DNA from: Serpentinimonas sp.
Lineage (GTDB): Bacteria; Pseudomonadota; Gammaproteobacteria; Burkholderiales; Burkholderiaceae_C
Assembly: GCA_025458665.1 (NCBI GenBank)
Contig: JALOSG010000087.1
Coordinates: forward strand, 1-10,515
DNA: 10,515 nt
Reading direction: 5' to 3'
The notes under the pieces are model-generated. The model was given only the letters and a program-made list of their open reading frames with translations, made no database searches and had not been told where the DNA came from. The position numbers and the translations under genes are program-made. This document shows positions 1 through 6,650 of this stretch, in pieces (positions within the stretch are counted from its first letter, which is position 1; each line of letters opens with the position of its first letter).

Positions 1-654
1 CTCGACCACCTCCTGGATGGTCTTCATGCCGCTCCACACGCCCGAGAAGCGGCTCATGGCGAAGGCGTGCAGGCCCATGTCGAGGATGCCCTGCACGTCG
101 GACGGGAAAAACACTGGCAGGCCGCAGGCCTTGAAGATGTGGTCGCTCTGGTGGGCCGCGGTGCTGCTCTTGCTCACATGGTCGTCGCCGGCAATGGCAA
201 TCACGCCGCCGTGCTTGCTGGTGCCGGCCATGTTGGCGTGCTTGAACACGTCGCTGGTGCGGTCCACGCCCGGGCCCTTGCCGTACCAGATGCCGAACAC
301 GCCGTCGTACTGTTTCTGCTCGGGGTAGAGGTCCAGCTGCTGGGTGCCCCACACCGCCGTGGCCCCGAGTTCCTCGTTCACACCCGGCTGGAACACGATG
401 TGGTGCTCCTTGAGGTGCTTCTTGGCCGCCCACAGCGCCTGGTCGTAGCCGCCCAGCGGGCTGCCCCGGTAGCCGCTGATGAAGCCAGCGGTGTTGAGGC
501 CGGCCAGGGCGTCGCGCTGGCGCTGCAGCATAGGAAGACGCACCAGCGCCTGCACGCCACTCATGAAGGCGCGACCCCGTTCCAGCGAGTACTTGTCCTC
601 CAGGGACACGGTTTCCAGGGCTCGGCGGATGTGCTCGGGCAACGCGGCATTCAT
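1..654 (-). CDS. Indolepyruvate ferredoxin oxidoreductase family protein, N-terminal part (partial)
   Basis: Reading the minus strand from ATG at 654 gives 218 codons, open to the window edge, so the C-terminal part lies outside. The protein begins MNAALPEHIRRALETVSLED. It carries family-typical stretches: FISGYRGSPLGGYDQALW (about residues 57-74), GIWYGKGPGVDRTSDVFKHA (about 122-141), and AGDDHVSKSS followed by HQSDH (about 154-170), which belong to the thiamine-diphosphate-binding N-terminal domain. The family oxidatively decarboxylates arylpyruvates from aromatic amino acid transamination to arylacetyl-CoA in the cytoplasm. In many proteobacteria the alpha and beta parts are fused into a protein of over 1100 residues; whether that holds here cannot be seen. 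A GGAG ribosome binding site sits 9 nt upstream of this ATG. The ATG at 659-657 is out of frame and stops at once. The divergent Lrp/AsnC gene is the likely regulator. Confidence 0.9.
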   Translation of the reverse strand, partial: MNAALPEHIRRALETVSLEDKYSLERGRAFMSGVQALVRLPMLQRQRDALAGLNTAGFISGYRGSPLGGYDQALWAAKKHLKEHHIVFQPGVNEELGATAVWGTQQLDLYPEQKQYDGVFGIWYGKGPGVDRTSDVFKHANMAGTSKHGGVIAIAGDDHVSKSSTAAHQSDHIFKACGLPVFFPSDVQGILDMGLHAFAMSRFSGVWSGMKTIQEVVE

Positions 655-685
655 GGCATGGGACTCCGGAAAAAAGGGTGCGCAC

Positions 686-714
686 AGTGTATGCGGGGGG
701 TCCGGATATGTCTT
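686..714 (-). promoter_or_regulatory. Candidate sigma-70 promoter for the oxidoreductase gene
   Basis: On the minus strand, AAGACA (714-709, 4/6 match to the -35 consensus) and TACACT (691-686, 4/6 match to the -10 consensus) are separated by exactly 17 bp. This would start transcription near 679 and leave a leader of about 25 nt holding the GGAG site. The assignment is by eye only. Confidence 0.35.
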
Positions 715-719
715 TGCTT

Positions 720-747
720 TTCATTCCCCTTATTGGGGTGTTATAAA
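720..747 (+). promoter_or_regulatory. Candidate promoter for the Lrp/AsnC regulator gene
   Basis: TATAAA at 742-747 is a good -10 match inside an AT-rich stretch that stands out from the GC-rich surroundings. The only -35 at workable distance is a weak TTCATT (720-725, 16-bp spacer). The element would place the transcript start near 754, about 20 nt before the start codon. A weak -35 fits an activated or autoregulated promoter, but that is inference. Confidence 0.35.
726..738. repeat. Short inverted repeat CCCC-N5-GGGG in the divergent promoter region
   Basis: CCCC (726-729) and GGGG (735-738) flank TTATT. The dyad lies between the candidate -35 and -10 of the regulator gene, in the only AT-rich part of the 119-bp divergent spacer. 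It could be half of a regulator-binding site or chance; the arms are only 4 bp. Confidence 0.25.
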
Positions 748-753
748 AAGATT

Positions 754-765
754 CTTTCTAGAAAG
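754..765. promoter_or_regulatory. Perfect 12-bp palindrome, candidate operator
   Basis: CTTTCTAGAAAG is identical to its own reverse complement. It lies 8 bp before the regulator's start codon, just after the candidate -10 box, and overlaps the only weak purine-rich ribosome-binding stretch (AGAAAG). A regulator bound here could block both transcription start and ribosome loading. Lrp/AsnC proteins often bind AT-rich dyads near their own promoter. That this is the actual site is inference. Confidence 0.4.
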
Positions 766-773
766 TCCCGTTT

Positions 774-1253
774 ATGGAAACACTTGATAAGTTCGATCTG
801 GCCATTCTGGAACAACTCCAGCGCGATGGCCGCCTGACCAATACGGAACTTGCCCAGCGCGTGGGCCTGTCGAGCGCGCCATGCTGGCGCCGGGTACGGG
901 CGCTGGAGGAGGCGGGCTTCATCATGGGCTACCGGGCGGTGCTGAACCGGCGCAAGGTGGGCCTGGGCGTGATGGCGTTTGTGCGCATAGACGCCGAACG
1001 CAACACCGGCGACGCCACCCGCGAGCTCGAAGAGGCCCTGCTGCGCCTGCCCGAGGTGGTGTCTTGCCACTACATCAGCGGGGCCGGCACCTTCGAGATC
1101 GAGGTGGTGGCGCCCGACCTGGACAGCTTTTCGCTGTTTGCGCTGCAGCGCCTCATCAACCTGCCCAACGTGAAAGACCTGCACACCAGCTTTTCGTTGG
1201 GCGAGGTGAAAGCCGCCGGAGCTCTGCCGCTGGGCCACCTGAAAACCCGTTGA
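774..1253 (+). CDS. Lrp/AsnC family transcriptional regulator
   Basis: The 159-residue protein has the normal length for the family. The N-terminal winged helix-turn-helix (about residues 5-55) reads LDKFDLAILEQLQRDGRLTN, then ELAQRVGLSSAPCWRRVRAL and EEAGFI, the standard AsnC pattern. Residues about 65-150 form the RAM (regulation of amino acid metabolism) ligand-binding and oligomerisation domain, with hydrophobic strands around VMAFVRIDAE and the GAGTFEIEVVAPDL segment. These cytoplasmic proteins bind DNA as multimers and respond to amino acids. The gene is divergent from the indolepyruvate oxidoreductase gene with 119 bp between the starts, so control of that gene in response to aromatic amino acids is the natural hypothesis. 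The ribosome binding site is weak (AGAAAG) and lies within a perfect palindrome. Confidence 0.92.
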   Translation: METLDKFDLAILEQLQRDGRLTNTELAQRVGLSSAPCWRRVRALEEAGFIMGYRAVLNRRKVGLGVMAFVRIDAERNTGDATRELEEALLRLPEVVSCHYISGAGTFEIEVVAPDLDSFSLFALQRLINLPNVKDLHTSFSLGEVKAAGALPLGHLKTR

Positions 1254-1320
1254 GCAGCGCGATGAACTGATAAAGTCAGTCGGAATACACCTACCTCGGC
1301 CCTGTGACACCGCATCCACC
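1254..1320. other. Spacer between the regulator and c-di-GMP genes, with a small dyad
   Basis: The 67-bp gap holds ACTGA-TAAAG-TCAGT (1266-1280), a perfect 5-bp inverted repeat with a 5-nt loop. There is no T-run after it, so it is not a convincing terminator. No clear Shine-Dalgarno sequence precedes the TTG at 1321, and I could not find a promoter with good spacing for the next gene. Read-through from the regulator gene is possible. Confidence 0.3.
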
Positions 1321-4300
1321 TTGAGCACCCGCCTATTTCTCAATCTGGCTACGGCGCTGGCGTACGCTTCCACGGGCTGGCTGTCGCTGCAGATTTCCAT
1401 TCCCCCAGACTACATCTCGCTGGTTTTTCTGCCAGCGGGCGTGGCGTTGGCCGCCGTGCTGATCTGGGGCACATCGCTGCTGCCCGGGGTCTTCGCGGGC
1501 TCCCTGCTGATCCAGATTCTTGCGCTGCAGCGGGCCGGCGACTTCGACTGGACCTGGGCCATGGCCATATCGCCCATGGGCGCTGCGCTGCAAGCCTGGG
1601 TCACGGCCTGGGTGGTGTGGCGGTTTGTGGGCTACCCCAGCGCCATGGACACGCCCCGGCGGGTGCTGGTTTTCATGTTCGCGGTCATTCCGCTGGGCTG
1701 CCTGGTCAATGCCAGCATTTCGGTGCCGGTGCTGGTCTGGAACGGCGTGATTCCTGCCACCGAGGCCCTGTTCAGCTGGTGGACGTGGTGGCTGGGCGAC
1801 TCCCTGGGTGTCATCCTCATGGCGCCCATCCTGCTGGCCTTGCTGGGCGAGCCCGCCGACGTGTGGCGGCCGCGCCTGCGCACCGTCGCCTTGCCCATGA
1901 CCATTGCGCTGCTGCTGGCTGGCATGAGCTACTACCAGTTGCGCATGGGTGAAACGCGGGCGCTGCACAACGAGCTGGACGAGCAGGCGCACGCCATGAC
2001 GCGGGATGTGCAGCGCCGCCTGGACGCGCAGACCGACAGCGTGGTGGCAATTGCCAAGCTCCTGGAATTGGCCCCGGCCCTGAGCGCGGGCGAGTTCCGC
2101 GAAGCGACCCAGCCATGGCTGAACCGTTACGGTGGCACGCAGAACTACGGCTGGAGCCCGCTGGTAAGCCATGCCGAACGGGCCAGCTTCGAGGCGATGC
2201 AACGGCAGGCGGGGCGTGCAGATTTCGCCATCCTGGGCCGCACGCCGGACGGAGAGACCTTCCCCGCCCAGCCTGCGCCGGACTATCTGCCCATCACGCT
2301 GGTGGAGCCACTGGAAACCAACCTGAGCGTGGTGGGGCTGGATGTGTCGGTGCTGCCCGCCACCCGGGCCGCCGTGCAGGCGACACGCCTTTCGGGGCGC
2401 CCCGAGGTGACCGAGGGTTTGCGGCTGGTACAGGAATCTGGGGAACAGCGCGGTGTGGTGATGTACCAGGGCGTCTACGCACGGCAACCAGGCGTGGACG
2501 GCAGCACCAGCATGGAAGGCACGCGGCTGCTGGGCGTGGTGTCTGCCGTCTTCCGGATGGACGATGTGCTCACGGCCGTGCTGGGCGACATCGACACCAC
2601 CTACTGGACCTTGTGCCTGATCGACCTGAGTTCTGGCACGCCACAACGTCTGCATGGTCCCGCCGATTGCGCCAGCCAGGCGGGCCACGGGGGGCGGGGA
2701 GAGGTGCTGGCCTGGGCCGGCGAGCGGCCCCTGCGGTTTGGCGAGCAGTCCTGGGTATTGCGTATCACCGCGGGGCCTGGCCACCTGGCGCAGGCGCGCA
2801 ACTGGACCGCCTGGGGGAGCATGGGCATCGGATTCCTTGCCGTGGCCATGCTGGGCGCCTTCCTCATGGTGATCAGCGGGCAGGCGCGGCGCACCCAGGT
2901 ACTGGTGGACCAGCGCACCCAGGAGCTGGCGCGCAGCAACGCCATACTCGCGCAACTGGCCCATTTCGACCCGCTCACCGGCCTGTCCAACCGGGCCCAC
3001 TGGATGCAACAGGCCGATGCGGCGCTGGACGCCGCGCGGCGGGACGGCGGTGCACTGGCCGTGATGTTCCTGGACCTCGACCGCTTCAAGCACATCAACG
3101 ACAGCCTGGGGCACGACCAGGGCGACCAGTTGCTGCGCGTGGTGGCCCAGCGCCTGCGCGACTGCCTGCGCGCGCGCGACGTGCTGGCCCGCCTGGGCGG
3201 CGACGAGTTCGTGGTGCTGCTCCCCCGCCTTCGCGACCGCGACGGTGCGGTGGCGGCGGCGCAGAAGATCGTGCACTCCCTGTCCTTGCCGATTGCGCTG
3301 GAGCCGCACGAAGTCACGGTATCGGCCAGTCTGGGGCTGGCTTACTTTCCTGGCGACGGCGAGTCGGTGGAGGCGCTGCTGCGCCACGCCGACACCGCCA
3401 TGTATGCCGCCAAAGACGCGGGGCGCAACGGCTGGCGCTTCTTCTCCCCGGAGATGACCGAGCACCTGTCACAGCGCCTGCTGATCGAGGCTGGCCTGCG
3501 GCGAGCGCTGCAAAGCGCTGCCGAACAGTCGCACCAGGACAACAGGCCCGTTGCCCGCCGTGCCGAAGAGACAGGACTGCGGCTGGAATACCAACCGCAG
3601 ATCGAGGCGGCCACGGGCAGGGTGCTGGGGGTGGAGGCGCTGTTGCGCTGGAACGACGGCGAGCTGGGCGCGGTACCGCCCGACTCTTTCATTCCCGTGG
3701 CCGAAGACTCTGGCCTGATCGAGCCGCTTGGCCAGTGGGTGCTGAGTGAAGCCTGCCGTCAGCTGCATGAGTGGCAAACCAGCCCGGCGCACCGCGCCAT
3801 GCGGGGGCTGAAACTGGCGGTGAACATCTCGGCGCTGGAATTCAACCGCCCGCGCTTTGTGCAGTCCCTGCAGCAGGCCGTGGAACGGGTGGGTACGCGG
3901 GCCGACTTGCTGGAGCTGGAGATCACCGAAAGCCTGCTGATGCAGCCTCTGCCTGACCTCAACGAGCGGCTGGGGGAACTGCGCAACATGGGCGTGACAC
4001 TGGCGCTGGACGATTTTGGTACCGGCTACTCCAGCATGGGTTACCTGCGCCGCCTGCCGCTCGGGAAGCTGAAGATAGACCGCTCTTTCCTGGCCGATGT
4101 GCCTGGCAACCCGGAAGACGAAGCTATCGTTCGGGCGACGCTGTCCATGGCGCGTGCACTGGGCTTGGCCGTGGTGGCCGAGGGCGTGGAAACGACGGCA
4201 CAGCGCGACTTCCTGCTGCGCCACCGCTGCGACAGTTTCCAGGGCTGGCTGTTTGCCCGCTCACTCCACCCCACCGAGTTGCTGCACTGGGTGGAGGAGC

Positions 4301-4344
4301 AGGGCCCCGCGCTGGGGCTGGCCTGGGACCAGGACGCCGCCTGA
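1321..4344 (+). CDS. MASE1-CHASE-GGDEF-EAL membrane c-di-GMP synthase/phosphodiesterase
   Basis: This 1007-residue inner-membrane protein has an N-terminal MASE1 sensor region with several hydrophobic segments (about residues 5-205) and a periplasmic CHASE-type sensor domain (about 225-400, with YGWSPLVSHAERASFEAM and DYLPITLVEPLETN). A further transmembrane helix lies at about 498-520. The GGDEF domain (about 545-710) has an intact GGDEF motif at 626-630 and an RARD inhibitory site at 617-620, exactly five residues upstream. The EAL domain (about 745-1000) keeps EAL (772-774), VNIS, EITES, DDFGTG (897-902), KIDRS (918-922), AEGVET (953-958) and QGWL (974-977). Both synthesis and breakdown of cyclic di-GMP are therefore predicted possible, with product inhibition of the cyclase. 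The start is TTG without a clear ribosome binding site; no ATG or GTG precedes it in frame, and MASE1 begins almost at once after it. The signal sensed is unknown. Confidence 0.93.
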   Translation: MSTRLFLNLATALAYASTGWLSLQISIPPDYISLVFLPAGVALAAVLIWGTSLLPGVFAGSLLIQILALQRAGDFDWTWAMAISPMGAALQAWVTAWVVWRFVGYPSAMDTPRRVLVFMFAVIPLGCLVNASISVPVLVWNGVIPATEALFSWWTWWLGDSLGVILMAPILLALLGEPADVWRPRLRTVALPMTIALLLAGMSYYQLRMGETRALHNELDEQAHAMTRDVQRRLDAQTDSVVAIAKLLELAPALSAGEFREATQPWLNRYGGTQNYGWSPLVSHAERASFEAMQRQAGRADFAILGRTPDGETFPAQPAPDYLPITLVEPLETNLSVVGLDVSVLPATRAAVQATRLSGRPEVTEGLRLVQESGEQRGVVMYQGVYARQPGVDGSTSMEGTRLLGVVSAVFRMDDVLTAVLGDIDTTYWTLCLIDLSSGTPQRLHGPADCASQAGHGGRGEVLAWAGERPLRFGEQSWVLRITAGPGHLAQARNWTAWGSMGIGFLAVAMLGAFLMVISGQARRTQVLVDQRTQELARSNAILAQLAHFDPLTGLSNRAHWMQQADAALDAARRDGGALAVMFLDLDRFKHINDSLGHDQGDQLLRVVAQRLRDCLRARDVLARLGGDEFVVLLPRLRDRDGAVAAAQKIVHSLSLPIALEPHEVTVSASLGLAYFPGDGESVEALLRHADTAMYAAKDAGRNGWRFFSPEMTEHLSQRLLIEAGLRRALQSAAEQSHQDNRPVARRAEETGLRLEYQPQIEAATGRVLGVEALLRWNDGELGAVPPDSFIPVAEDSGLIEPLGQWVLSEACRQLHEWQTSPAHRAMRGLKLAVNISALEFNRPRFVQSLQQAVERVGTRADLLELEITESLLMQPLPDLNERLGELRNMGVTLALDDFGTGYSSMGYLRRLPLGKLKIDRSFLADVPGNPEDEAIVRATLSMARALGLAVVAEGVETTAQRDFLLRHRCDSFQGWLFARSLHPTELLHWVEEQGPALGLAWDQDAA

Positions 4345-4347
4345 GCC

Positions 4348-4367
4348 AGCGCCCCCGAATGGGCGTT
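4348..4367. terminator. Possible hairpin between convergent genes
   Basis: AGCGCCC (4348-4354) can pair with GGGCGTT (4361-4367) around a 6-nt loop, giving a 7-bp stem with one G-T pair. It fills the 22-bp gap between the stop codons of the c-di-GMP gene and the convergent hydrolase gene. There is no T-run on either side, so it is at best a weak bidirectional terminator. Confidence 0.3.
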
Positions 4368-5083
4368 CAGCCTATGTGCTTGGCAAAGAAGCCCAGCGTG
4401 CGCTCGCGGGCCGCTGCGGCGGCTGTGGCGTCGTAAGAGCCGCGCTGGTCGCAGTTGAAACCGTGGTGCGCGCGGTACACGTGCAACTCCACCTCGGGGT
4501 GGGCCTGGCGGAAGGTCTCCACCGTGTCCATGGGGATGTAGCTGTCCTCGTCGGCAAAGTGGGCCAGCACCGGGCACTGCGGCTGGCGGGCGGTTTCTTC
4601 GGGGGTGGTCACGCCGCCGCCGTAGTAAGGCGCCGCAGCCGCCACACCCTTCACCAGGCAGGCGCTGCGCCAGGTGAGCAGGCCGCCCCAGCAGTAACCC
4701 ACCACGCCCACCTTGCCGCCGCTCAGCTGCGCGGCATGGTTCACGGCCGCCTGGATGTCCTCCATGGACCCGGCGCCCTGCAGGGCTTCGGAAGCGGTTT
4801 TCAGGCCAAAGCCCGACTGGATATCGGCATCCGTGTAGCCCAGCTCCACACCCAGGCCGTCGCCCGGCTTGACGCGGTGGTAAATGGCGGGCGCCACCGC
4901 CACGTAGCCGGCGGCGGCATAGCCATCGGCCACGGCACGGATGTGGGAGTTCACGCCAAAAATCTCCTGGATCACCACCACGGCACCGCGCGGTTTGCCC
5001 AGGGGCTGGGCCACGTAGGCGGGGAAGGTGAAACCGTCGGCGGCGGTGAGGTGGACAATAGTGCCAGTGGCGGGGGTAGTCAC
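4367..5083 (-). CDS. Dienelactone hydrolase family protein
   Basis: This 238-residue cytoplasmic alpha/beta hydrolase has the usual length for the family. The nucleophile is Cys131 in GYCWGG, with Asp180 in FADEDSYIP and His207 in AHHGFNC completing the expected Cys-Asp-His triad. Glu40 in VIQEIFGVN matches the conserved glutamate that interacts with the nucleophile. The classical reaction is hydrolysis of dienelactone to maleylacetate in the chlorocatechol (modified ortho) pathway. Many chromosomal paralogues, probably including this one, have no known substrate, and no chlorocatechol genes are nearby. The start is GTG at 5083, chosen because AAGGAG lies 7 nt upstream and the next residues match the usual N-terminus. 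It converges on the c-di-GMP gene and diverges from the dehydrogenase gene. Confidence 0.92.
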   Translation of the reverse strand: MTTPATGTIVHLTAADGFTFPAYVAQPLGKPRGAVVVIQEIFGVNSHIRAVADGYAAAGYVAVAPAIYHRVKPGDGLGVELGYTDADIQSGFGLKTASEALQGAGSMEDIQAAVNHAAQLSGGKVGVVGYCWGGLLTWRSACLVKGVAAAAPYYGGGVTTPEETARQPQCPVLAHFADEDSYIPMDTVETFRQAHPEVELHVYRAHHGFNCDQRGSYDATAAAAARERTLGFFAKHIG

Positions 5084-5090
5084 GGGTTGG

Positions 5091-5097
5091 CTCCTTC
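5091..5097 (-). promoter_or_regulatory. Ribosome binding site deciding the GTG start of the hydrolase
   Basis: The minus strand reads GAAGGAG here, followed by 7 nt and then GTG at 5083-5081. It is among the strongest Shine-Dalgarno sequences in the window. It fixes the start even though the reading frame stays open far upstream on this strand, antisense to the dehydrogenase gene. Confidence 0.75.
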
Positions 5098-5110
5098 GTT
5101 GTGGTGTGAA

Positions 5111-5130
5111 TGGGCCGTTAGAGTAGCCCA
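5111..5130. repeat. Inverted repeat TGGGC-N10-GCCCA
   Basis: TGGGC (5111-5115) and GCCCA (5126-5130) form a perfect 5-bp dyad in the middle of the 96-bp divergent spacer between the hydrolase and dehydrogenase genes. The layout would suit a dimeric regulator binding between two promoters, but arms this short can arise by chance in GC-rich DNA. No convincing promoter could be placed in either direction in this spacer. Confidence 0.3.
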
Positions 5131-5132
5131 AT

Positions 5133-5155
5133 CTGCCCTGCCCGCCTGCCCTGCC
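5133..5155. repeat. Perfect 10-bp direct repeat, 13-bp period
   Basis: CTGCCCTGCC occurs at 5133-5142 and again at 5146-5155, separated by CGC. Both copies lie in the spacer between the divergent hydrolase and dehydrogenase genes, 25-47 bp before the dehydrogenase start. It could be a pair of binding sites on roughly the same helix face or the result of replication slippage. Confidence 0.55.
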
Positions 5156-5179
5156 TGGATATTCTGGAGACCCCACCCC

Positions 5180-5968
5180 ATGCCCGACAACACGCCAGCC
5201 ACCCCTGATACCTCGCCGGGCCACCCCCGGACATTGCTGGTCACCGGCGGGTCGCGCGGCATAGGCGCGGCCACCGCCTTGCTGGCCGCCCAGCGCGGCT
5301 ACCGCGTGGCGGTGAACTACCACAGCAACTCTCTGGCCGCCGATGAGGTGGTGCGCCAGATCCGCCAGGGCGGCGGGCAGGCCATGGCCGTGCAGGCCGA
5401 TGTGGCCAAAGAGGCCGAGGTGCTGCGCATGTTTGGCCAGATCGATGCGAAATGGGGCCCGCTGGATGCGCTGGTGAACAACGCCGGCGTGGTGGACGTG
5501 GCCCAGCGCGTGGAAGCGATGAGCATGGAACGCTGGCAGCGCCTGTTCTCGCTGAATGTGCTGGGCACCATGCTGTGCGCGCGCGAGGCGGTGCGGCGCA
5601 TGAGCCGGCGCTTTGGCGGTGTGGGCGGCGCCATCGTGAATGTATCGAGCATTGCGGCGCGGCTGGGTTCGGCCGGCCAGTACGTGGACTACGCCGCCAG
5701 CAAAGCCGCGGTGGACACCTTCACGCTGGGCCTGGCCCACGAGGTGGTGACCGACGGGATCCGGGTGAACGCCGTGCGCCCGGGCGTCATCGACACCGAC
5801 ATCCACGCCAGCGGCGGCCAGCCCGACCGTGCCCAGCGACTGGCGCCCACCCTGCCCATGCAACGGCCTGGCACCGCGCAGGAAGTGGCCTACGCCGTTC
5901 TGTGGTTGCTGAGCGATGAGGCCAGCTACACCACCGGCACGCTGCTGGACACCGGCGGAGGCCGCTGA
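5180..5968 (+). CDS. Short-chain dehydrogenase/reductase, YgfF-like
   Basis: This 262-residue NAD(P)-dependent oxidoreductase is a classical SDR. It has TGGSRGIG (residues 22-29) for cofactor binding, NNAG (100-103), and the active site SS (156-157), Tyr171 and Lys175 in YAASK. The RPGVIDTDIHASGG stretch, the LPMQRPG stretch and the GSAGQYVDYAASK segment closely recall E. coli YgfF, an uncharacterised SDR. Arg26 in the glycine motif, with no acidic residue at the end of the second strand (VAVNY), suggests NADP(H) preference. The substrate is unknown. The first 16 residues are a proline/threonine-rich tail before the Rossmann fold. ATG at 5180 is preceded by GGAG at 5166-5169. The stop overlaps the marC start by one base, so the two are probably co-translated. 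Lys175 at the expected Tyr+4 position argues for an active enzyme. Confidence 0.93.
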   Translation: MPDNTPATPDTSPGHPRTLLVTGGSRGIGAATALLAAQRGYRVAVNYHSNSLAADEVVRQIRQGGGQAMAVQADVAKEAEVLRMFGQIDAKWGPLDALVNNAGVVDVAQRVEAMSMERWQRLFSLNVLGTMLCAREAVRRMSRRFGGVGGAIVNVSSIAARLGSAGQYVDYAASKAAVDTFTLGLAHEVVTDGIRVNAVRPGVIDTDIHASGGQPDRAQRLAPTLPMQRPGTAQEVAYAVLWLLSDEASYTTGTLLDTGGGR

Positions 5969-6588
5969 TGGACCTCAAACCCCTGGTGACGCTGCTGGCG
6001 CTGGTGAACCCGCTGGCCATCGTGCCGTTTTTCATTCACTACACGCAGGGCTTTTCGGTGCAGCAGAAGCGGCGCACTGTGCTCATGGCGTCGTTCAGTT
6101 CTTTCGCCGTGATTGCGCTGTGCGCGCTGCTGGGCCTGCAGATTCTGGGCTTCTTCGGCATCTCGCTGGCCAGCTTCCAGGTGGGCGGGGGCATGCTGCT
6201 GCTCACTTCGGCGCTGGCCATGCTGAACGCCCAGCCGGCAGAGGCCAAAGCCACCGTGGAAGAGGTCGATGGGGGCGCTTCCCGCGCCTCCATCGCCGTG
6301 GTGCCGCTCACCATTCCTCTGCTCACGGGGCCGGCCACCATGTCCACCGTGGTGATTTACGCCGATCTGGCCAAAACGTTCTGGCAACACGCCGCGCTGA
6401 TTCTGTATGGCGTGGTCATTGCGTGCGCCACCGCGCTGTGCTTCACCCTGGCCGAACCGATTGCGCGCGTGCTGGGCAAGACCGGCATCAATGTCATGAC
6501 GCGCCTCATGGGGTTGATTCTGGCCGCGCTGGCCGTGGAGGTGATGGCCGACGGCCTGACCAAGCTGTTCCCGGCGCTGGCGGCCTGA
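5968..6588 (+). CDS. MarC family integral membrane protein
   Basis: The 206-residue protein is almost entirely hydrophobic, with about six predicted transmembrane segments, and has the normal length of the MarC family (including E. coli MarC and YhgN). Recognisable parts are the N-terminal LVNPLAIVPFF segment, the VPLTIPLLTGPATMST motif (about residues 111-126) and the C-terminal RLMGLILAALAVEVMADGL helix. The family sits in the inner membrane. A role in multiple antibiotic resistance was once proposed from the mar locus but was not upheld, and the true function is unknown. ATG at 5968 overlaps the preceding TGA (TGATG), with GGAGG at 5957-5961 just upstream inside the dehydrogenase gene, so translational coupling is likely. 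Confidence 0.92.
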   Translation: MDLKPLVTLLALVNPLAIVPFFIHYTQGFSVQQKRRTVLMASFSSFAVIALCALLGLQILGFFGISLASFQVGGGMLLLTSALAMLNAQPAEAKATVEEVDGGASRASIAVVPLTIPLLTGPATMSTVVIYADLAKTFWQHAALILYGVVIACATALCFTLAEPIARVLGKTGINVMTRLMGLILAALAVEVMADGLTKLFPALAA

Positions 6589-6602
6589 ACACCGGCCAGG
6601 CC
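6582..6602 (+). terminator. Possible hairpin at the end of marC
   Basis: GGCCTG (6582-6587) can pair with CAGGCC (6597-6602) across a 9-nt loop that includes the end of the marC stop codon. No T-run follows directly, so it may slow polymerase or be incidental. No better terminator is visible before the rpmH promoter. Confidence 0.25.
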
Positions 6603-6612
6603 CGCGGTCAAT

Positions 6613-6641
6613 TTGGCGTCGGCAGGTTTTTTTGCGATAAT
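6613..6641 (+). promoter_or_regulatory. Sigma-70 promoter of the rpmH cluster, with extended -10
   Basis: TTGGCG (6613-6618) and GATAAT (6636-6641) are separated by exactly 17 bp, and the -10 is preceded by TGC, an extended -10 motif. Transcription would start near 6648, giving a leader of about 85 nt before rpmH. This is the best promoter in the window and fits strong expression of a ribosomal protein and RNase P protein operon. Confidence 0.7.
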
Positions 6642-6650
6642 CTAGGGTTT

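Noticed and set aside
67..837. 256-codon open frame on the plus strand across the oxidoreductase gene and the promoter region
   Set aside because: It is antisense to a well-conserved enzyme and runs through both candidate promoters into the lrp gene; no domain is visible.
1333..3465. 710-codon open frame on the minus strand opposite the c-di-GMP gene
   Set aside because: It is the mirror of strong GC-rich codon bias. The translation is His/Gln/Arg-rich with no recognisable domain, whereas the plus strand encodes clear MASE1, GGDEF and EAL domains.
2115..3749. 544-codon open frame on the plus strand in another frame within the c-di-GMP gene
   Set aside because: The product is Arg/Gly/Ala-rich low complexity, typical of a frame-shifted read of GC-rich coding DNA.
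4097..5179. Upstream extension of the dehydrogenase frame back into the c-di-GMP gene
   Set aside because: The added segment is a shadow of two other genes; the dehydrogenase fold begins a few residues after ATG 5180, which has its own GGAG site.
5084..5863. Upstream extension of the dienelactone hydrolase frame on the minus strand, opposite the dehydrogenase gene
   Set aside because: The hydrolase family N-terminus and a strong GAAGGAG site place the start at 5083; the extension is antisense to the dehydrogenase.
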